Positions 16,536 to 24,963 of a stretch of 64,000 bases of DNA are shown piece after piece. Numbering within the stretch: the first letter of the stretch is position 1; each line of letters begins with the position of its first letter. This DNA is from Paenibacillus baekrokdamisoli (GTDB lineage Bacteria; Bacillota; Bacilli; Paenibacillales; Paenibacillaceae), in NCBI RefSeq assembly GCF_003945345.1, contig NZ_AP019308.1:3410001-3474000 (forward strand). Reading direction: 5' to 3'. A program made the translations under genes and the position numbers. The notes below the pieces were generated by a model. It saw only the letters and a list, made by a program, of their open reading frames with translations, ran no database searches and was not told the origin of the DNA.

Positions 16536-18166
16536 TTGTTTACCTCTTGCTCGGTTATACTGCTTAGTACGGCGTTCAAACGTAATTGGAATGCGCCAAT
16601 GCCTACACGTTTATAAAACTGGTGAAAGGTCTCTCCTGTGGCCCGAGTCTCTTTGTAATAATGAATGAGATCAGCGAGAACCGGTCCAACTTGCTCACCG
16701 ACTACACGCCCCTTCAGCTTTTCGTTAAACTGTGCGTTCGGACCGAGAATTCCGCCGATAGCTATATCGAATGCTTCCTGCATACCCGCAGACGTCTTTA
16801 CCAAAGAACCTTGTAAGCCGATATCTGCGATTTGCTTCTGACCGCATGCATTCGGGCAGCCCACAAAATGAATCCGTATGTCCTCATCGATATCTACATG
16901 GACTTCAAGATATTCCGCCACAGACTGCGCCCGCAGCTTGGTCTCTACGATAGCCAGATTACAGAACTCGTTCCCTGTGCACGATACTGTCCGATCTAGA
17001 AACCGCGTACGATTCGGAGATAATTTGCGGAAAATATCATGTGTGACAGCTTCGCTAACGCGATCTGCCGGAATATTGGGAATAATGATATTCTGGGAGA
17101 TTGTTGTGCGAATCGAACCATCACCGTACGTTTCGGAAATGCGAGCGAGTTCGGCCAGGTCAGTTCCGCTTAACCGCCCAACCGGAACGTTTAGTGCGAG
17201 ATATCGCAGCCCTTCTTGCTTCTGCTCCCCAATTCCGTCGTAGTAAGCAGACTGCCACCCGATCGTCTTATCCTCACCACGTTCGGGCAAAGGTCCGATA
17301 AGCTCCGTTAGCTTCTCGAAAAACTTTTCCGGACCCCAATCATTGACCAGAAATTTCATTCTGGCATGATGGCGCTTCTCACGATAGCCATAGTCGCGAA
17401 AAATCGTAGTTACACCTATCGCAACTTTAAGAACATTTTCTTGATGAACAAACGCATTCAGCGGCTGAGCAAGGAATGGCTTCGCCGAAAGGCCGCCGCC
17501 AACTTGTATATGGAATCCCTGCACTTCTTTCCCGTCGATCATCTTTACGGCAGGCGTGAAGCCTAGATCCTGAATTTCCGCGAAACCGTTATTATATATA
17601 TTGGAGGAAATCGAGATCTTATATTTGCGGGGCAAGTTGGAAAAGTCCCGGTTCATGACGAAGAAATCGCTAACTTGCTGAACAATTTCAGTTGTATCGA
17701 ATAACTCATATTTATCGATGCCAGCCAGCGGATTCCCTACAATTGCTCTTGGGCAGTCACCACATGCTTCGAAGGAATACAAACCGACAGCATCAAGTCT
17801 TTTGAAAATATCCGGCAGTTGTTCCACACGAAGCCAGTGAAATTGAATGGATTGACGCGTGGTCACATCCATCAGATTACGACCATAATTGGTGGAAATG
17901 TCGGCCAATGCCCGCGCTTGCGCTGCTGTCAGCATGCCAGAGGGGATACGTATCCGCATCATGAAGTGACCATCATTAGGTTTTTGTTGATAAACGCCAG
18001 CCCATTTGAAGCGATTCAGTTCATCTGCCGGTATGGATTCGTACCCTTCTACGGAGTACGTTTCAATAATCGTACGGATAACGTCAAGTCCGTCCTTTTC
18101 CATCTTCATGAACTCAGCAGCATTCAATTTGGATGGTTCATTGGCCCAAATCGCCTCATATGCCAT
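16532..18166 (-). CDS. Ferredoxin-type nitrite/sulfite reductase (siroheme, 4Fe-4S)
   Basis: Cytoplasmic assimilatory reductase, 544 aa, six-electron reduction of nitrite to ammonia or possibly sulfite to sulfide. Two NIR_SIR ferredoxin-like half-domains and two siroheme/Fe-S domains are in order. The N-terminal half has MMRIRIPSGMLTAAQARALA and TTRQSIQFHW. The cluster and siroheme ligands are CTGNEFC and GCPNAC near residues 400-445. The context (nitrilase, dedicated uroporphyrinogen-III synthase) favours nitrite over sulfite. It is the first gene of the minus-strand operon, divergent from the HisC-like gene across a 210-bp promoter region. Confidence 0.9.
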   Translation of the reverse strand: MAYEAIWANEPSKLNAAEFMKMEKDGLDVIRTIIETYSVEGYESIPADELNRFKWAGVYQQKPNDGHFMMRIRIPSGMLTAAQARALADISTNYGRNLMDVTTRQSIQFHWLRVEQLPDIFKRLDAVGLYSFEACGDCPRAIVGNPLAGIDKYELFDTTEIVQQVSDFFVMNRDFSNLPRKYKISISSNIYNNGFAEIQDLGFTPAVKMIDGKEVQGFHIQVGGGLSAKPFLAQPLNAFVHQENVLKVAIGVTTIFRDYGYREKRHHARMKFLVNDWGPEKFFEKLTELIGPLPERGEDKTIGWQSAYYDGIGEQKQEGLRYLALNVPVGRLSGTDLAELARISETYGDGSIRTTISQNIIIPNIPADRVSEAVTHDIFRKLSPNRTRFLDRTVSCTGNEFCNLAIVETKLRAQSVAEYLEVHVDIDEDIRIHFVGCPNACGQKQIADIGLQGSLVKTSAGMQEAFDIAIGGILGPNAQFNEKLKGRVVGEQVGPVLADLIHYYKETRATGETFHQFYKRVGIGAFQLRLNAVLSSITEQEVNK

Positions 18167-18376
18167 ACGAAATCATCTCCACATCAATTAGGTATTTCCT
18201 TCATCATAAATTCATCTGCCTTCTCTGTGACCATCCAATTCAGCAAGAATTGACCCCACCATTTCTTTATTAGATGATGATTTGGATGGTTGGTCCCAAT
18301 GCCAATTGGATGTTTACAATCGGATCCCAGTAGACTAGAGTTATATTAAATATAAGGAAGAGATGAGGGCTCTATC

Positions 18377-19483
18377 ATGACCGTGGAATCTAGGAAAGCA
18401 CTTGAACAAATTCAACCCTACACGCCAGGCCTGCCTGTTTGGGAGGTTCAGCAAAAATATGGGCTTAAGTCTGTAGTGAAATTAGCCTCGAACGAAAACC
18501 CGCTAGGCCCTTCCCCTAAGGCGATAGAGGCCATCCAATCCAGTCTTGGGGAATTGCACCGTTATCCGGATGCCAATACCACTGCGATCAGACATGCGAT
18601 TGGAGAGAAGCTCGGAATTTCTTCGGAGCAATTCATCATAACCAACGGCGGTGATGAATTAATCAAACTCATTTCGGAAACCTATCTAGAACCAGGTGAC
18701 AATATTATTGTTCCATCACCTTCGTTTAGCGAATATGAGTTTGGCGCCCACCTGATGGATGCAAAGGTGATTCCCGTGCCCCTTGATGATCATTTTCGTT
18801 TTGATGTACCGGCGATCCTTGCAGCTGTAACCCAGCAAACCAAAATCATTTATGTATGCTCGCCAAATAATCCGACCGGAACCTATATGACACATGCGCA
18901 ATTGACAGAACTATTGCAAGGTTTACCTAAAGGAATTATCGTCGTCATTGACGGTGCCTATAATCACTATGCGGATGCCGCAGACTTCACGGATGGAATT
19001 GAATTCGTGAAAGAAAATTATCCAGTGGTCATCCTGCATACCTTCTCCAAAATCTTCGGCCTTGCAGGGCTGCGAATCGGTTATGGTATCGCCCAAGCGT
19101 CCATCATCCAGCAGATCCTGAAGGTAAAAGAACCCTTTAATGTAAACACATTAGCGCAAATAGCCGCCACTGCTGCTCTTACAGATGAAGAGCATCTTGA
19201 TTTGTCGCGACAAACTGTAATTGAGGGACGGAAGCAGCTATATGAAGCCTGTCGTGAGCTGGGGCTCCCCTACATCGAGAGTATGGGCAATTTCGTTCTT
19301 ATTGAGCTTGGTCCACATACACAGAACATCTATGACACACTGCTAACCAAAGGGATCATCCTTCGAAATGGAAAAGCATGGGGCCTCCCACAGCACGTCA
19401 GAGTCAGTATAGGCACCAAACAGGAGAATAGCTTTCTTATCCAAGAACTTCGGACGCTGTTAACAGTAGGGAATATAAAGTAG
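18377..19483 (+). CDS. HisC-like aminotransferase (class I/II, PLP)
   Basis: Cytoplasmic PLP enzyme, 368 aa, of the histidinol-phosphate aminotransferase subfamily. It has the N-terminal YTPGLPVWEVQQKYG and KLASNENPLGPSPKA, cofactor contacts CSPNNPTGT and the Asp/Tyr of VVIDGAYNHYA, and the Schiff-base Lys in TFSKIFGLAGLRIGYG. Since it is not in a histidine operon, it may act on aromatic or other amino acids. A GAGGG site precedes the ATG. The next gene, a MocR-type regulator, starts 26 bases on, suggesting cotranscription. Confidence 0.88.
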   Translation: MTVESRKALEQIQPYTPGLPVWEVQQKYGLKSVVKLASNENPLGPSPKAIEAIQSSLGELHRYPDANTTAIRHAIGEKLGISSEQFIITNGGDELIKLISETYLEPGDNIIVPSPSFSEYEFGAHLMDAKVIPVPLDDHFRFDVPAILAAVTQQTKIIYVCSPNNPTGTYMTHAQLTELLQGLPKGIIVVIDGAYNHYADAADFTDGIEFVKENYPVVILHTFSKIFGLAGLRIGYGIAQASIIQQILKVKEPFNVNTLAQIAATAALTDEEHLDLSRQTVIEGRKQLYEACRELGLPYIESMGNFVLIELGPHTQNIYDTLLTKGIILRNGKAWGLPQHVRVSIGTKQENSFLIQELRTLLTVGNIK

Positions 19484-19509
19484 TGATCATTACTTTGTAA
19501 GGGTGTTGT

Positions 19510-20946
19510 TTGGAAATGTGGAAACCGGAGCGTGCGTCCAAAAAGCCTTTATACCAGCAAATCGCCGATCATCTGGAAAGAAGAATCTCTTATGGCGAGC
19601 TTCCGCCAGGCAGCATCCTTCCGTCTGAGCGAAAATTGGCTGAACAGCTTGAAGTAAATCGGAGCACGGTCATTCAAGCCTATGAGGAATTACGCGCTTC
19701 TGGATTAGTTGAAAGCGTCGTTGGGAGTGGTACCCGGGTCAGCCGAACGAAGTGGGGGATTGCTCCAAAGCATACGCCGAATTGGCGTCAATATACGGAA
19801 GGCGGAACATTCCTTCCTAACTTGCCATTTATGAGACGTATTCGTGAGGTTACTCGAAGCCATCCCAACATCATCAATATGGCTAGCGGTGAACTATCGT
19901 CCGATATGTTCCCAAATGATATCGTTCAGAGCTTGCTGCAAGAACAGACCTTTAATGAACATCTAGGATATGACGATCCGCAGGGCTATTACCGTCTACG
20001 CAGCTCACTTGTGTCCGTTCTGGAACGAAACAATGGCATCCAAACAACAGAATCATCGATCTTGATCACATCGGGTTCTCAACAGTCCCTCTATCTGATT
20101 ACGCAATGTCTGCTATCTCCAGGAGATGCCGTTGCAATCGAAGACCCTTCTTACTGCTACTCATTGCCAATGTTCCAATCTGCTGGACTGCGTATTTTTC
20201 GATTACCCGTCCAACAGGACGGGATCGATCCGGATGATATCATTAAGCTTTTTCGAGAGCATCGGATACGTATGCTGTTTCTTAACCCGAACTATCAGAA
20301 CCCAACAGGCACGGTACTCAGCCAGTCCAAACGTATTCGCCTGCTGAAGATCGCGGTGGATCTGGGTATTCCAATCGTAGAAGATGATCCGTTCAGCTTA
20401 ACCGCTTTTGAAGGCTCCCCCCCTACGACTTTAAAGGCAATGGATACTGACGGCATCGTGTTATATATCGGCTCTCTCTCGAAAATCGCCGCTTCCGGGC
20501 TTCGTATCGGATGGATGATCGCTCCTCAATCGGTCATCAGCAGGTTAACGGATGCTAGACAACAAATGGATTTTGGGTTAAGCATCATCTCACAGTGGGC
20601 TGCCGAAAGGCTGCTGAACAGTGATCAATTCCACCGTCATCTCGATCAATTAAGAGTCTCTTTGTATCATAAGCAACAGATTATGGTACAGGCCATTAAT
20701 CGCACACTGCAAGGCCGTGTAACGTTCCATGCTCCTGATGGCGGTCTGAATTTGTGGTGTAAAATTAATCAAGTGGTAGATGACGGCAAGCTGCTGGAGG
20801 AGTCGATCCGCAGAGGCTTAGTATATGTACCTGGAAGTGTATACGGCTCTGAACCTGGATTCGTACGCTTCAGCTATGCAAAGCCCTACACGGCTGATAT
20901 TTCATCAGGCATTTCAGCGTTTGCTGAAGCACTGAATACAATTTAA
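19510..20946 (+). CDS. MocR-family regulator: GntR DNA-binding domain fused to aminotransferase fold
   Basis: Transcription factor, 478 aa. The N-terminal winged helix (residues 10-80) is of GntR type: PLYQQIADHLERRISYGELP then LPSERKLAEQLEVNRSTVIQ. The remainder is a class I aminotransferase-like domain with the PLP Lys in IGSLSKIAASGLRIGW and the NPNYQNPTG motif. MocR proteins usually sense PLP or an amino acid and act on neighbouring genes. The start I use is TTG at 19510 with AAGGG 6 bases upstream; the in-frame ATG at 19516 is an alternative. It follows the HisC-like gene closely. Confidence 0.9.
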   Translation: MEMWKPERASKKPLYQQIADHLERRISYGELPPGSILPSERKLAEQLEVNRSTVIQAYEELRASGLVESVVGSGTRVSRTKWGIAPKHTPNWRQYTEGGTFLPNLPFMRRIREVTRSHPNIINMASGELSSDMFPNDIVQSLLQEQTFNEHLGYDDPQGYYRLRSSLVSVLERNNGIQTTESSILITSGSQQSLYLITQCLLSPGDAVAIEDPSYCYSLPMFQSAGLRIFRLPVQQDGIDPDDIIKLFREHRIRMLFLNPNYQNPTGTVLSQSKRIRLLKIAVDLGIPIVEDDPFSLTAFEGSPPTTLKAMDTDGIVLYIGSLSKIAASGLRIGWMIAPQSVISRLTDARQQMDFGLSIISQWAAERLLNSDQFHRHLDQLRVSLYHKQQIMVQAINRTLQGRVTFHAPDGGLNLWCKINQVVDDGKLLEESIRRGLVYVPGSVYGSEPGFVRFSYAKPYTADISSGISAFAEALNTI

Positions 20947-21026
20947 AGCATTAGCCCACCGCTTGATCAAAATGTGAGTTTTGTATTCAAACGCTTCTGA
21001 GAAACCGATTAATGTTGTTATGCCTT

Positions 21027-21078
21027 TGACAACCAACAGCAGCACAGCTTCTCTAGGACTGTGCTGCTGTTGTTTGTC
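21027..21078 (+). terminator. Terminator after the MocR-type gene
   Basis: Stem AACAGCAGCACAG / CTGTGCTGCTGTT with an 11-base loop, then GTTTGTC. It is placed between convergent genes and may work in both directions. Confidence 0.75.
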
Positions 21079-21099
21079 GTCAGAGCTGCTCCATGTAGA

Positions 21100-21456
21100 T
21101 TAGCCGATTATCGCGAAAGTCTGTACGCCTGCTGGAATGGTGCGCGTACGGAATAGAACCCCATCATTTCTGATCACCTGAATGGTAAAGGTTGCATTCG
21201 TTAGTGTACGGACGTTATTAAAGCGAACGACTCCGAAACGATCGAAAAATGCGGTTGAAATCAGCTGATTCCCCCGGAACAGACGGGCAAAGAATCCAGT
21301 CGTGTTGAATGGTACGCCATTCTGTGCTACCCAAACAACGGTTAGTCGATTGAAAGTTGTACCCGTGCTTTGAGATAAACCTCTTGCCCTCGTCTTACGA
21401 ATGACTTTTCCTTTGCTCGGAACATTTAGCAATGGCCTGACGCGTGAAGATGCCAT
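21100..21456 (-). CDS. Hypothetical protein, 118 aa
   Basis: Not recognised. The product is basic at the N-terminus (SSRVRPLLNVPSKGKVIRKTR) and predicted all-beta afterwards, with repeated Phe-rich strands (TGFFARLFRG, AFFDRFGVVRFNNV, GVLFRTRTIPAG). It has no Cys and no signal peptide. The frame opens at a GTG (21465), but GGGGAGGAG is 9 bases from the ATG at 21456, which I take as the start. The composition recalls small spore-surface or structural proteins of Paenibacillus, but this is a guess. It stands alone between two terminator or repeat elements. Confidence 0.6.
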   Translation of the reverse strand: MASSRVRPLLNVPSKGKVIRKTRARGLSQSTGTTFNRLTVVWVAQNGVPFNTTGFFARLFRGNQLISTAFFDRFGVVRFNNVRTLTNATFTIQVIRNDGVLFRTRTIPAGVQTFAIIG

Positions 21457-21520
21457 GGTTATCACTCCTCCCCTGGTTTCCTACAGCTTATGCTGTTGAA
21501 TGACAGAAGGAGTGGACACA

Positions 21521-21570
21521 AGAAGAAACGGCTAACGCCGTCCTTGGCGGCGAAGCAAGTTTCATCCTCT
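21521..21570 (+). repeat. Dispersed 50-bp hairpin repeat, copy 2 of 3
   Basis: Same element as at 10281 and 44973, with single-base changes (GGCTAACG, GTTTCATCC). It overlaps the last codons and stop of the O-antigen-ligase-like gene. Confidence 0.9.
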
Positions 21571-23691
21571 GAATTTGTTAATCAGACGGCTTTCTTTCAC
21601 AGCTGTCTTCGCCTCGTTCGTGATCGCAAACCTGCGTCCATTAACACGAACACCCTGACCAAGCGATGCGTAGGCATCGAAGAATTGAATCGCCTGCTCC
21701 GCGGCCTGACTTGCCGCAGGCAGTTCGTCAGCAGTTAGCAGCTGCTGCGCGAGCTGCGTCATTGTCACCACCGCTCCGGTTTGTTTCACACGGTCGAAAC
21801 GATCATAGTGCAAGGCGGTACGCATATATGCCGCAGCTTGCATGGTGTTATTTCGCTTAGCTTCCGTGATGCCAAGCGCCCATAGGAGCGGAACGGACTG
21901 GGGCTCGTAACGCAGCCCGATAGCCAGCAAATTGACCCTCTCTTGCAGCGGCTCAAGCTTGGACAGCTCAATTCGAACTCGCGTCCAATAGGGATTCCAA
22001 TCGAGCGCCGCGCGAAGCCCGGATATCCGTGCGATGCCCGAAGATGCAGCTGCTGTCTGACGGTATTGCAGAGAGTTCTCGAATCTCCAGCTGTAGATGG
22101 CTGCGGTAATGAGGAATAAGACTGCAGTAACCATCAGGACCGCTCTGACTATTTGATATCGCTGACCTAAACCATTCAACCGTTCTTTTATCACTGTTAA
22201 TCGGGCAGCATCCTTTGCTTGTACGGTCTCATCCGCTCCAACCATCTGATTGCTATTCACTTTCGTTCCGCCGTACAAAACGAACCAGCTTATAAGCAGC
22301 AGCCAATAGTAACCAAAGGACATATCAAAATCAATCGCAGCATGTACGAGCAGAACCATAATCGGCAGTAAGCCTAAGCGGTCGTAACACCAGACCCGAT
22401 AAATCAGAACAGCTGATACTCCAATAACAAGGAGCAGGCCAATCACGCCAAGATCAAGCATCAATTCCAAATATCCGCTATGCACTTCACTGCCTACATA
22501 AGGCTGAGATTGGATTTGAGTAAACATCATACGCCAGGTATCGCCACCATGCCCAAGAAAAGGCGCTTGCTTTATGAGCTTAAATGCATCTATGTAAAAC
22601 AACTTACGCGCACCCACAGTCTGAAAGTGTCCACTTAATCGTCCATGAATGACCGAGGGCAGCAGCAGCGACATGATCGTTAGCACCGCAATCCATCCAC
22701 CCCAAGCGAAGTATACGATCCGGTGGCTCTCAGCCCCTTTTGCAAGCCATAATCGAATCCACGCGAACCCTGCAACCGTTATGACAAGAGCACCTATCAA
22801 AAGCAAAGCCTCGTTTATCTGCTCACCTGACTCAGCTGTTCCTGCACCGCCTCGCGCCCCAATATGGACTACGAAACGATAGGCCGCTCCAGCAGATAAC
22901 ATCGTCCACCCACTGTAAAGAAGCCACTTGATTCGTTCAAGACGCGAGACCAGCAGCAGCCCTAATAGCCAACCAAGTGCTGTAACAAGCCAGGCTCCTC
23001 TGGATTCTGTCAACAAAAACGCAAGCATAATTGGTAATAGCTGCAATGAAACGAAGAAGAAGGACAATTGAGATCGGGACCGAACAAGCAGCAGCCAGCT
23101 CCAAAGTAAATAAGCACCCGTTATTGCCCCTAAGAAGTTAGGATACTGCACAAACCCCGATAGTCTCGCACCAACCGCAGACAACCGAGCATCTCCAGTC
23201 GTCATCACAATATCAGGAAAGGAAATCCATCCCATCCACCCCGCAAGCGCTCCCCAAACGACGAAAACGCCAGCTGCTTGCACCGCTACAGACAGCCATT
23301 GACGCCCTCTAACAGAGTTGAATCCTATCGTGGTTATCCACAAAAAAGCGGCATAGGTAGACCAACGAATTCCTTGCTCAATCGTGCTTTGCACCGATAC
23401 AGGGTTATTTAATAAAGACAATGCGTATAAACCAGCAATAGCTAAAAGGCCAGCAGCAGGATATATAACTTCCATCACACCCGTACTAGCTTTGTTTCCA
23501 TTCTTCCATAGAACAATCATTCTGAACATTGTCGTTAGCAAAGCAAGGAGAATGATCATCCATTCCAAGCGATAGAAATTCATCTCAAAAAACAGACCAT
23601 AGCTATAAGCAGAATATCCAAGTACCGCTGTAAAAAACAGGGCACTCAAAGATAGGAGCACGACTGAATTTTTCTTATTCCTATACATCAT
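21562..23691 (-). CDS. O-antigen ligase-like polytopic membrane protein with C-terminal TPR-like region
   Basis: Membrane protein of the Wzy/WaaL superfamily, 709 aa. About 12-13 hydrophobic segments cover residues 10-470. The family core includes ARLSGFVQYPNFLGAITGAY and LAFLLTESRGAWLVTALGW, with a long extracytoplasmic loop containing HSGYLELMLDLG. After residue 520 a soluble region of helical repeats follows (ISGLRAALDWNPYWTR and YEPQSVPLLWALGITEAKR), resembling TPRs. Such proteins polymerise or ligate polysaccharide or transfer glycans. No glycosyltransferases are adjacent, so the substrate is open. The ribosome site is weak (GGGTG). Confidence 0.85.
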   Translation of the reverse strand: MMYRNKKNSVVLLSLSALFFTAVLGYSAYSYGLFFEMNFYRLEWMIILLALLTTMFRMIVLWKNGNKASTGVMEVIYPAAGLLAIAGLYALSLLNNPVSVQSTIEQGIRWSTYAAFLWITTIGFNSVRGRQWLSVAVQAAGVFVVWGALAGWMGWISFPDIVMTTGDARLSAVGARLSGFVQYPNFLGAITGAYLLWSWLLLVRSRSQLSFFFVSLQLLPIMLAFLLTESRGAWLVTALGWLLGLLLVSRLERIKWLLYSGWTMLSAGAAYRFVVHIGARGGAGTAESGEQINEALLLIGALVITVAGFAWIRLWLAKGAESHRIVYFAWGGWIAVLTIMSLLLPSVIHGRLSGHFQTVGARKLFYIDAFKLIKQAPFLGHGGDTWRMMFTQIQSQPYVGSEVHSGYLELMLDLGVIGLLLVIGVSAVLIYRVWCYDRLGLLPIMVLLVHAAIDFDMSFGYYWLLLISWFVLYGGTKVNSNQMVGADETVQAKDAARLTVIKERLNGLGQRYQIVRAVLMVTAVLFLITAAIYSWRFENSLQYRQTAAASSGIARISGLRAALDWNPYWTRVRIELSKLEPLQERVNLLAIGLRYEPQSVPLLWALGITEAKRNNTMQAAAYMRTALHYDRFDRVKQTGAVVTMTQLAQQLLTADELPAASQAAEQAIQFFDAYASLGQGVRVNGRRFAITNEAKTAVKESRLINKFRG

Positions 23692-23824
23692 TTAATAACA
23701 CCCATATTCTCCCTGTTCTTTGAAGTGATTGTATCATATTGGACACTTATCCCAAAAAAGTCCAGCACCGTTAAAACTTTATTAAACAACGGTTCGTTAT
23801 CAACACAGTGAACACGATAACAAT

Positions 23825-24235
23825 GGCTGATCAGGCAGAGCCGCGCAAAAACTTAAGCTTATGCTTCCGATGTAGTTTTCGCTTGATCATGCCTTAATCA
23901 GGCTGATCAGGCTGAGCCACGCAAAAACTTAAGATTATGCTTCCGATGTAGTTTTCGCTTGATCATGCCTTAATCAGGCTGATCAGGCAGAGCCACGCAA
24001 AAACTTAAGATTATGCTTCCGATGTAGTTTTCGCTTGATCATGCCTTAATCAGGCTGATCAGGCTGAGCCACGCAAAAACTTAAGATTATGCTTCCGATG
24101 TAGTTTTCGCTTGATCATGCCTTAATCAGGCTGATCAGGCAGAGCCACGCAAAAACTTAAGATTATGCTTCCGATGTAGTTTTCGCTCGATCATGCCTTA
24201 ATCAGGCTGATCAGGCAGAGCCACGCAAAAACTTT
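23825..24235 (+). repeat. 76-bp tandem repeat array, five full units plus a partial sixth
   Basis: Units begin with GGCTGATCAGG at 23825, 23901, 23977, 24053, 24129 and 24205, an exact 76-bp period; the sixth stops after about 31 bp. Units 2 and 4 share GGCTGAGCCACG, while units 1, 3, 5 and 6 have GGCAGAGCC. The alternation suggests growth by duplication of dimers. Each unit holds two inverted repeats: GCAAAAACTTA with TAGTTTTCGC, and TGATCATGCCT with AGGCTGATCA. The array ends 17 bp before the ABC ATPase start codon, so it forms the promoter or leader region of that operon. The remaining gap (23692-23824) shows nothing notable. Confidence 0.97.
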
Positions 24236-24252
24236 TAGGGGGATCAAGATCA

Positions 24253-24963
24253 ATGATACAACTTAAACAAATTGAACATGCTTTTAAGCTTGGGCGAAAG
24301 GGTAGTGAGCGGGAGGTGCCTGTTCTTAGAGGCATCGATTTGACCGTTAAAAGCGGTGAGATTGCAACGTTAATCGGGCGCAGCGGCTCTGGCAAATCCA
24401 CACTGCTTCATATTGTGGGCGGATTCATCCGACCTACCAGCGGCAGTATTACGATTGCCGGTCAAGACACAACCGCCTACGGCGAGGGACAATGGGCGGA
24501 CTTTCGCAGACGCCACGTCGGTGTTGTGTTTCAGAACTTCCAGCTCATTCCGAGTATGACTGCCTATGAGAATGTTGAGCTCCCACTCGTGCTGCAGGGT
24601 ACAGCCCCAAGTGTTCGCCGTAAGCTCACGCTTGAACTGATGGATCGTCTAGGCATCGCGGATTATAGCGACCATTATCCAAGTGAACTATCAGGAGGGC
24701 AGCAGCAGCGAGTCGGCATCGCCCGCGCTCTTATTCTCAATCCACCCATCATTCTTGCCGATGAACCAACGGGGAGCTTGGACAGTGAGAACGAGGAACA
24801 ATTCCTGCAGCTGCTCCAGTCACTCAACCGGGAGAGCAAGCTAACGCTGCTCATTATCACACATGATGATAAGGTCGCCTCCATTGGGCATAAAAAATTG
24901 CGAATTGAAGACGGCAAGCTGCTAAACCAAGCAGAACCCCGTAAGCTGGAGGTTGTAAAATGA
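24253..24963 (+). CDS. ABC transporter ATP-binding protein (LolD/MacB type)
   Basis: Cytoplasmic ATPase, 236 aa. Walker A is IGRSGSGKSTLLHIVGG, the Q-loop VVFQNFQLIPSMTAYENVELP, the signature LSGGQQQRVGIARAL, Walker B ILADEPTGSLDSE, and the H-loop ITHDD. The pattern Q-x-F-x-L-I-P-x-x-T-A-x-E-N-V-E-L-P is typical of the MacB/LolD/BceA group. An AGGGGG site precedes the ATG just after the 76-bp repeat array. The stop overlaps the start of the permease gene (ATGA), so the two subunits are coupled. Confidence 0.94.
   Translation: MIQLKQIEHAFKLGRKGSEREVPVLRGIDLTVKSGEIATLIGRSGSGKSTLLHIVGGFIRPTSGSITIAGQDTTAYGEGQWADFRRRHVGVVFQNFQLIPSMTAYENVELPLVLQGTAPSVRRKLTLELMDRLGIADYSDHYPSELSGGQQQRVGIARALILNPPIILADEPTGSLDSENEEQFLQLLQSLNRESKLTLLIITHDDKVASIGHKKLRIEDGKLLNQAEPRKLEVVK

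Noticed and set aside
18190..18330. Repeated TTGGAT/TTGG motifs between nirA and the HisC-like gene as a possible operator
   Set aside because: I tested them for dyad symmetry and found only four matching bases at the ends, so no operator can be claimed.
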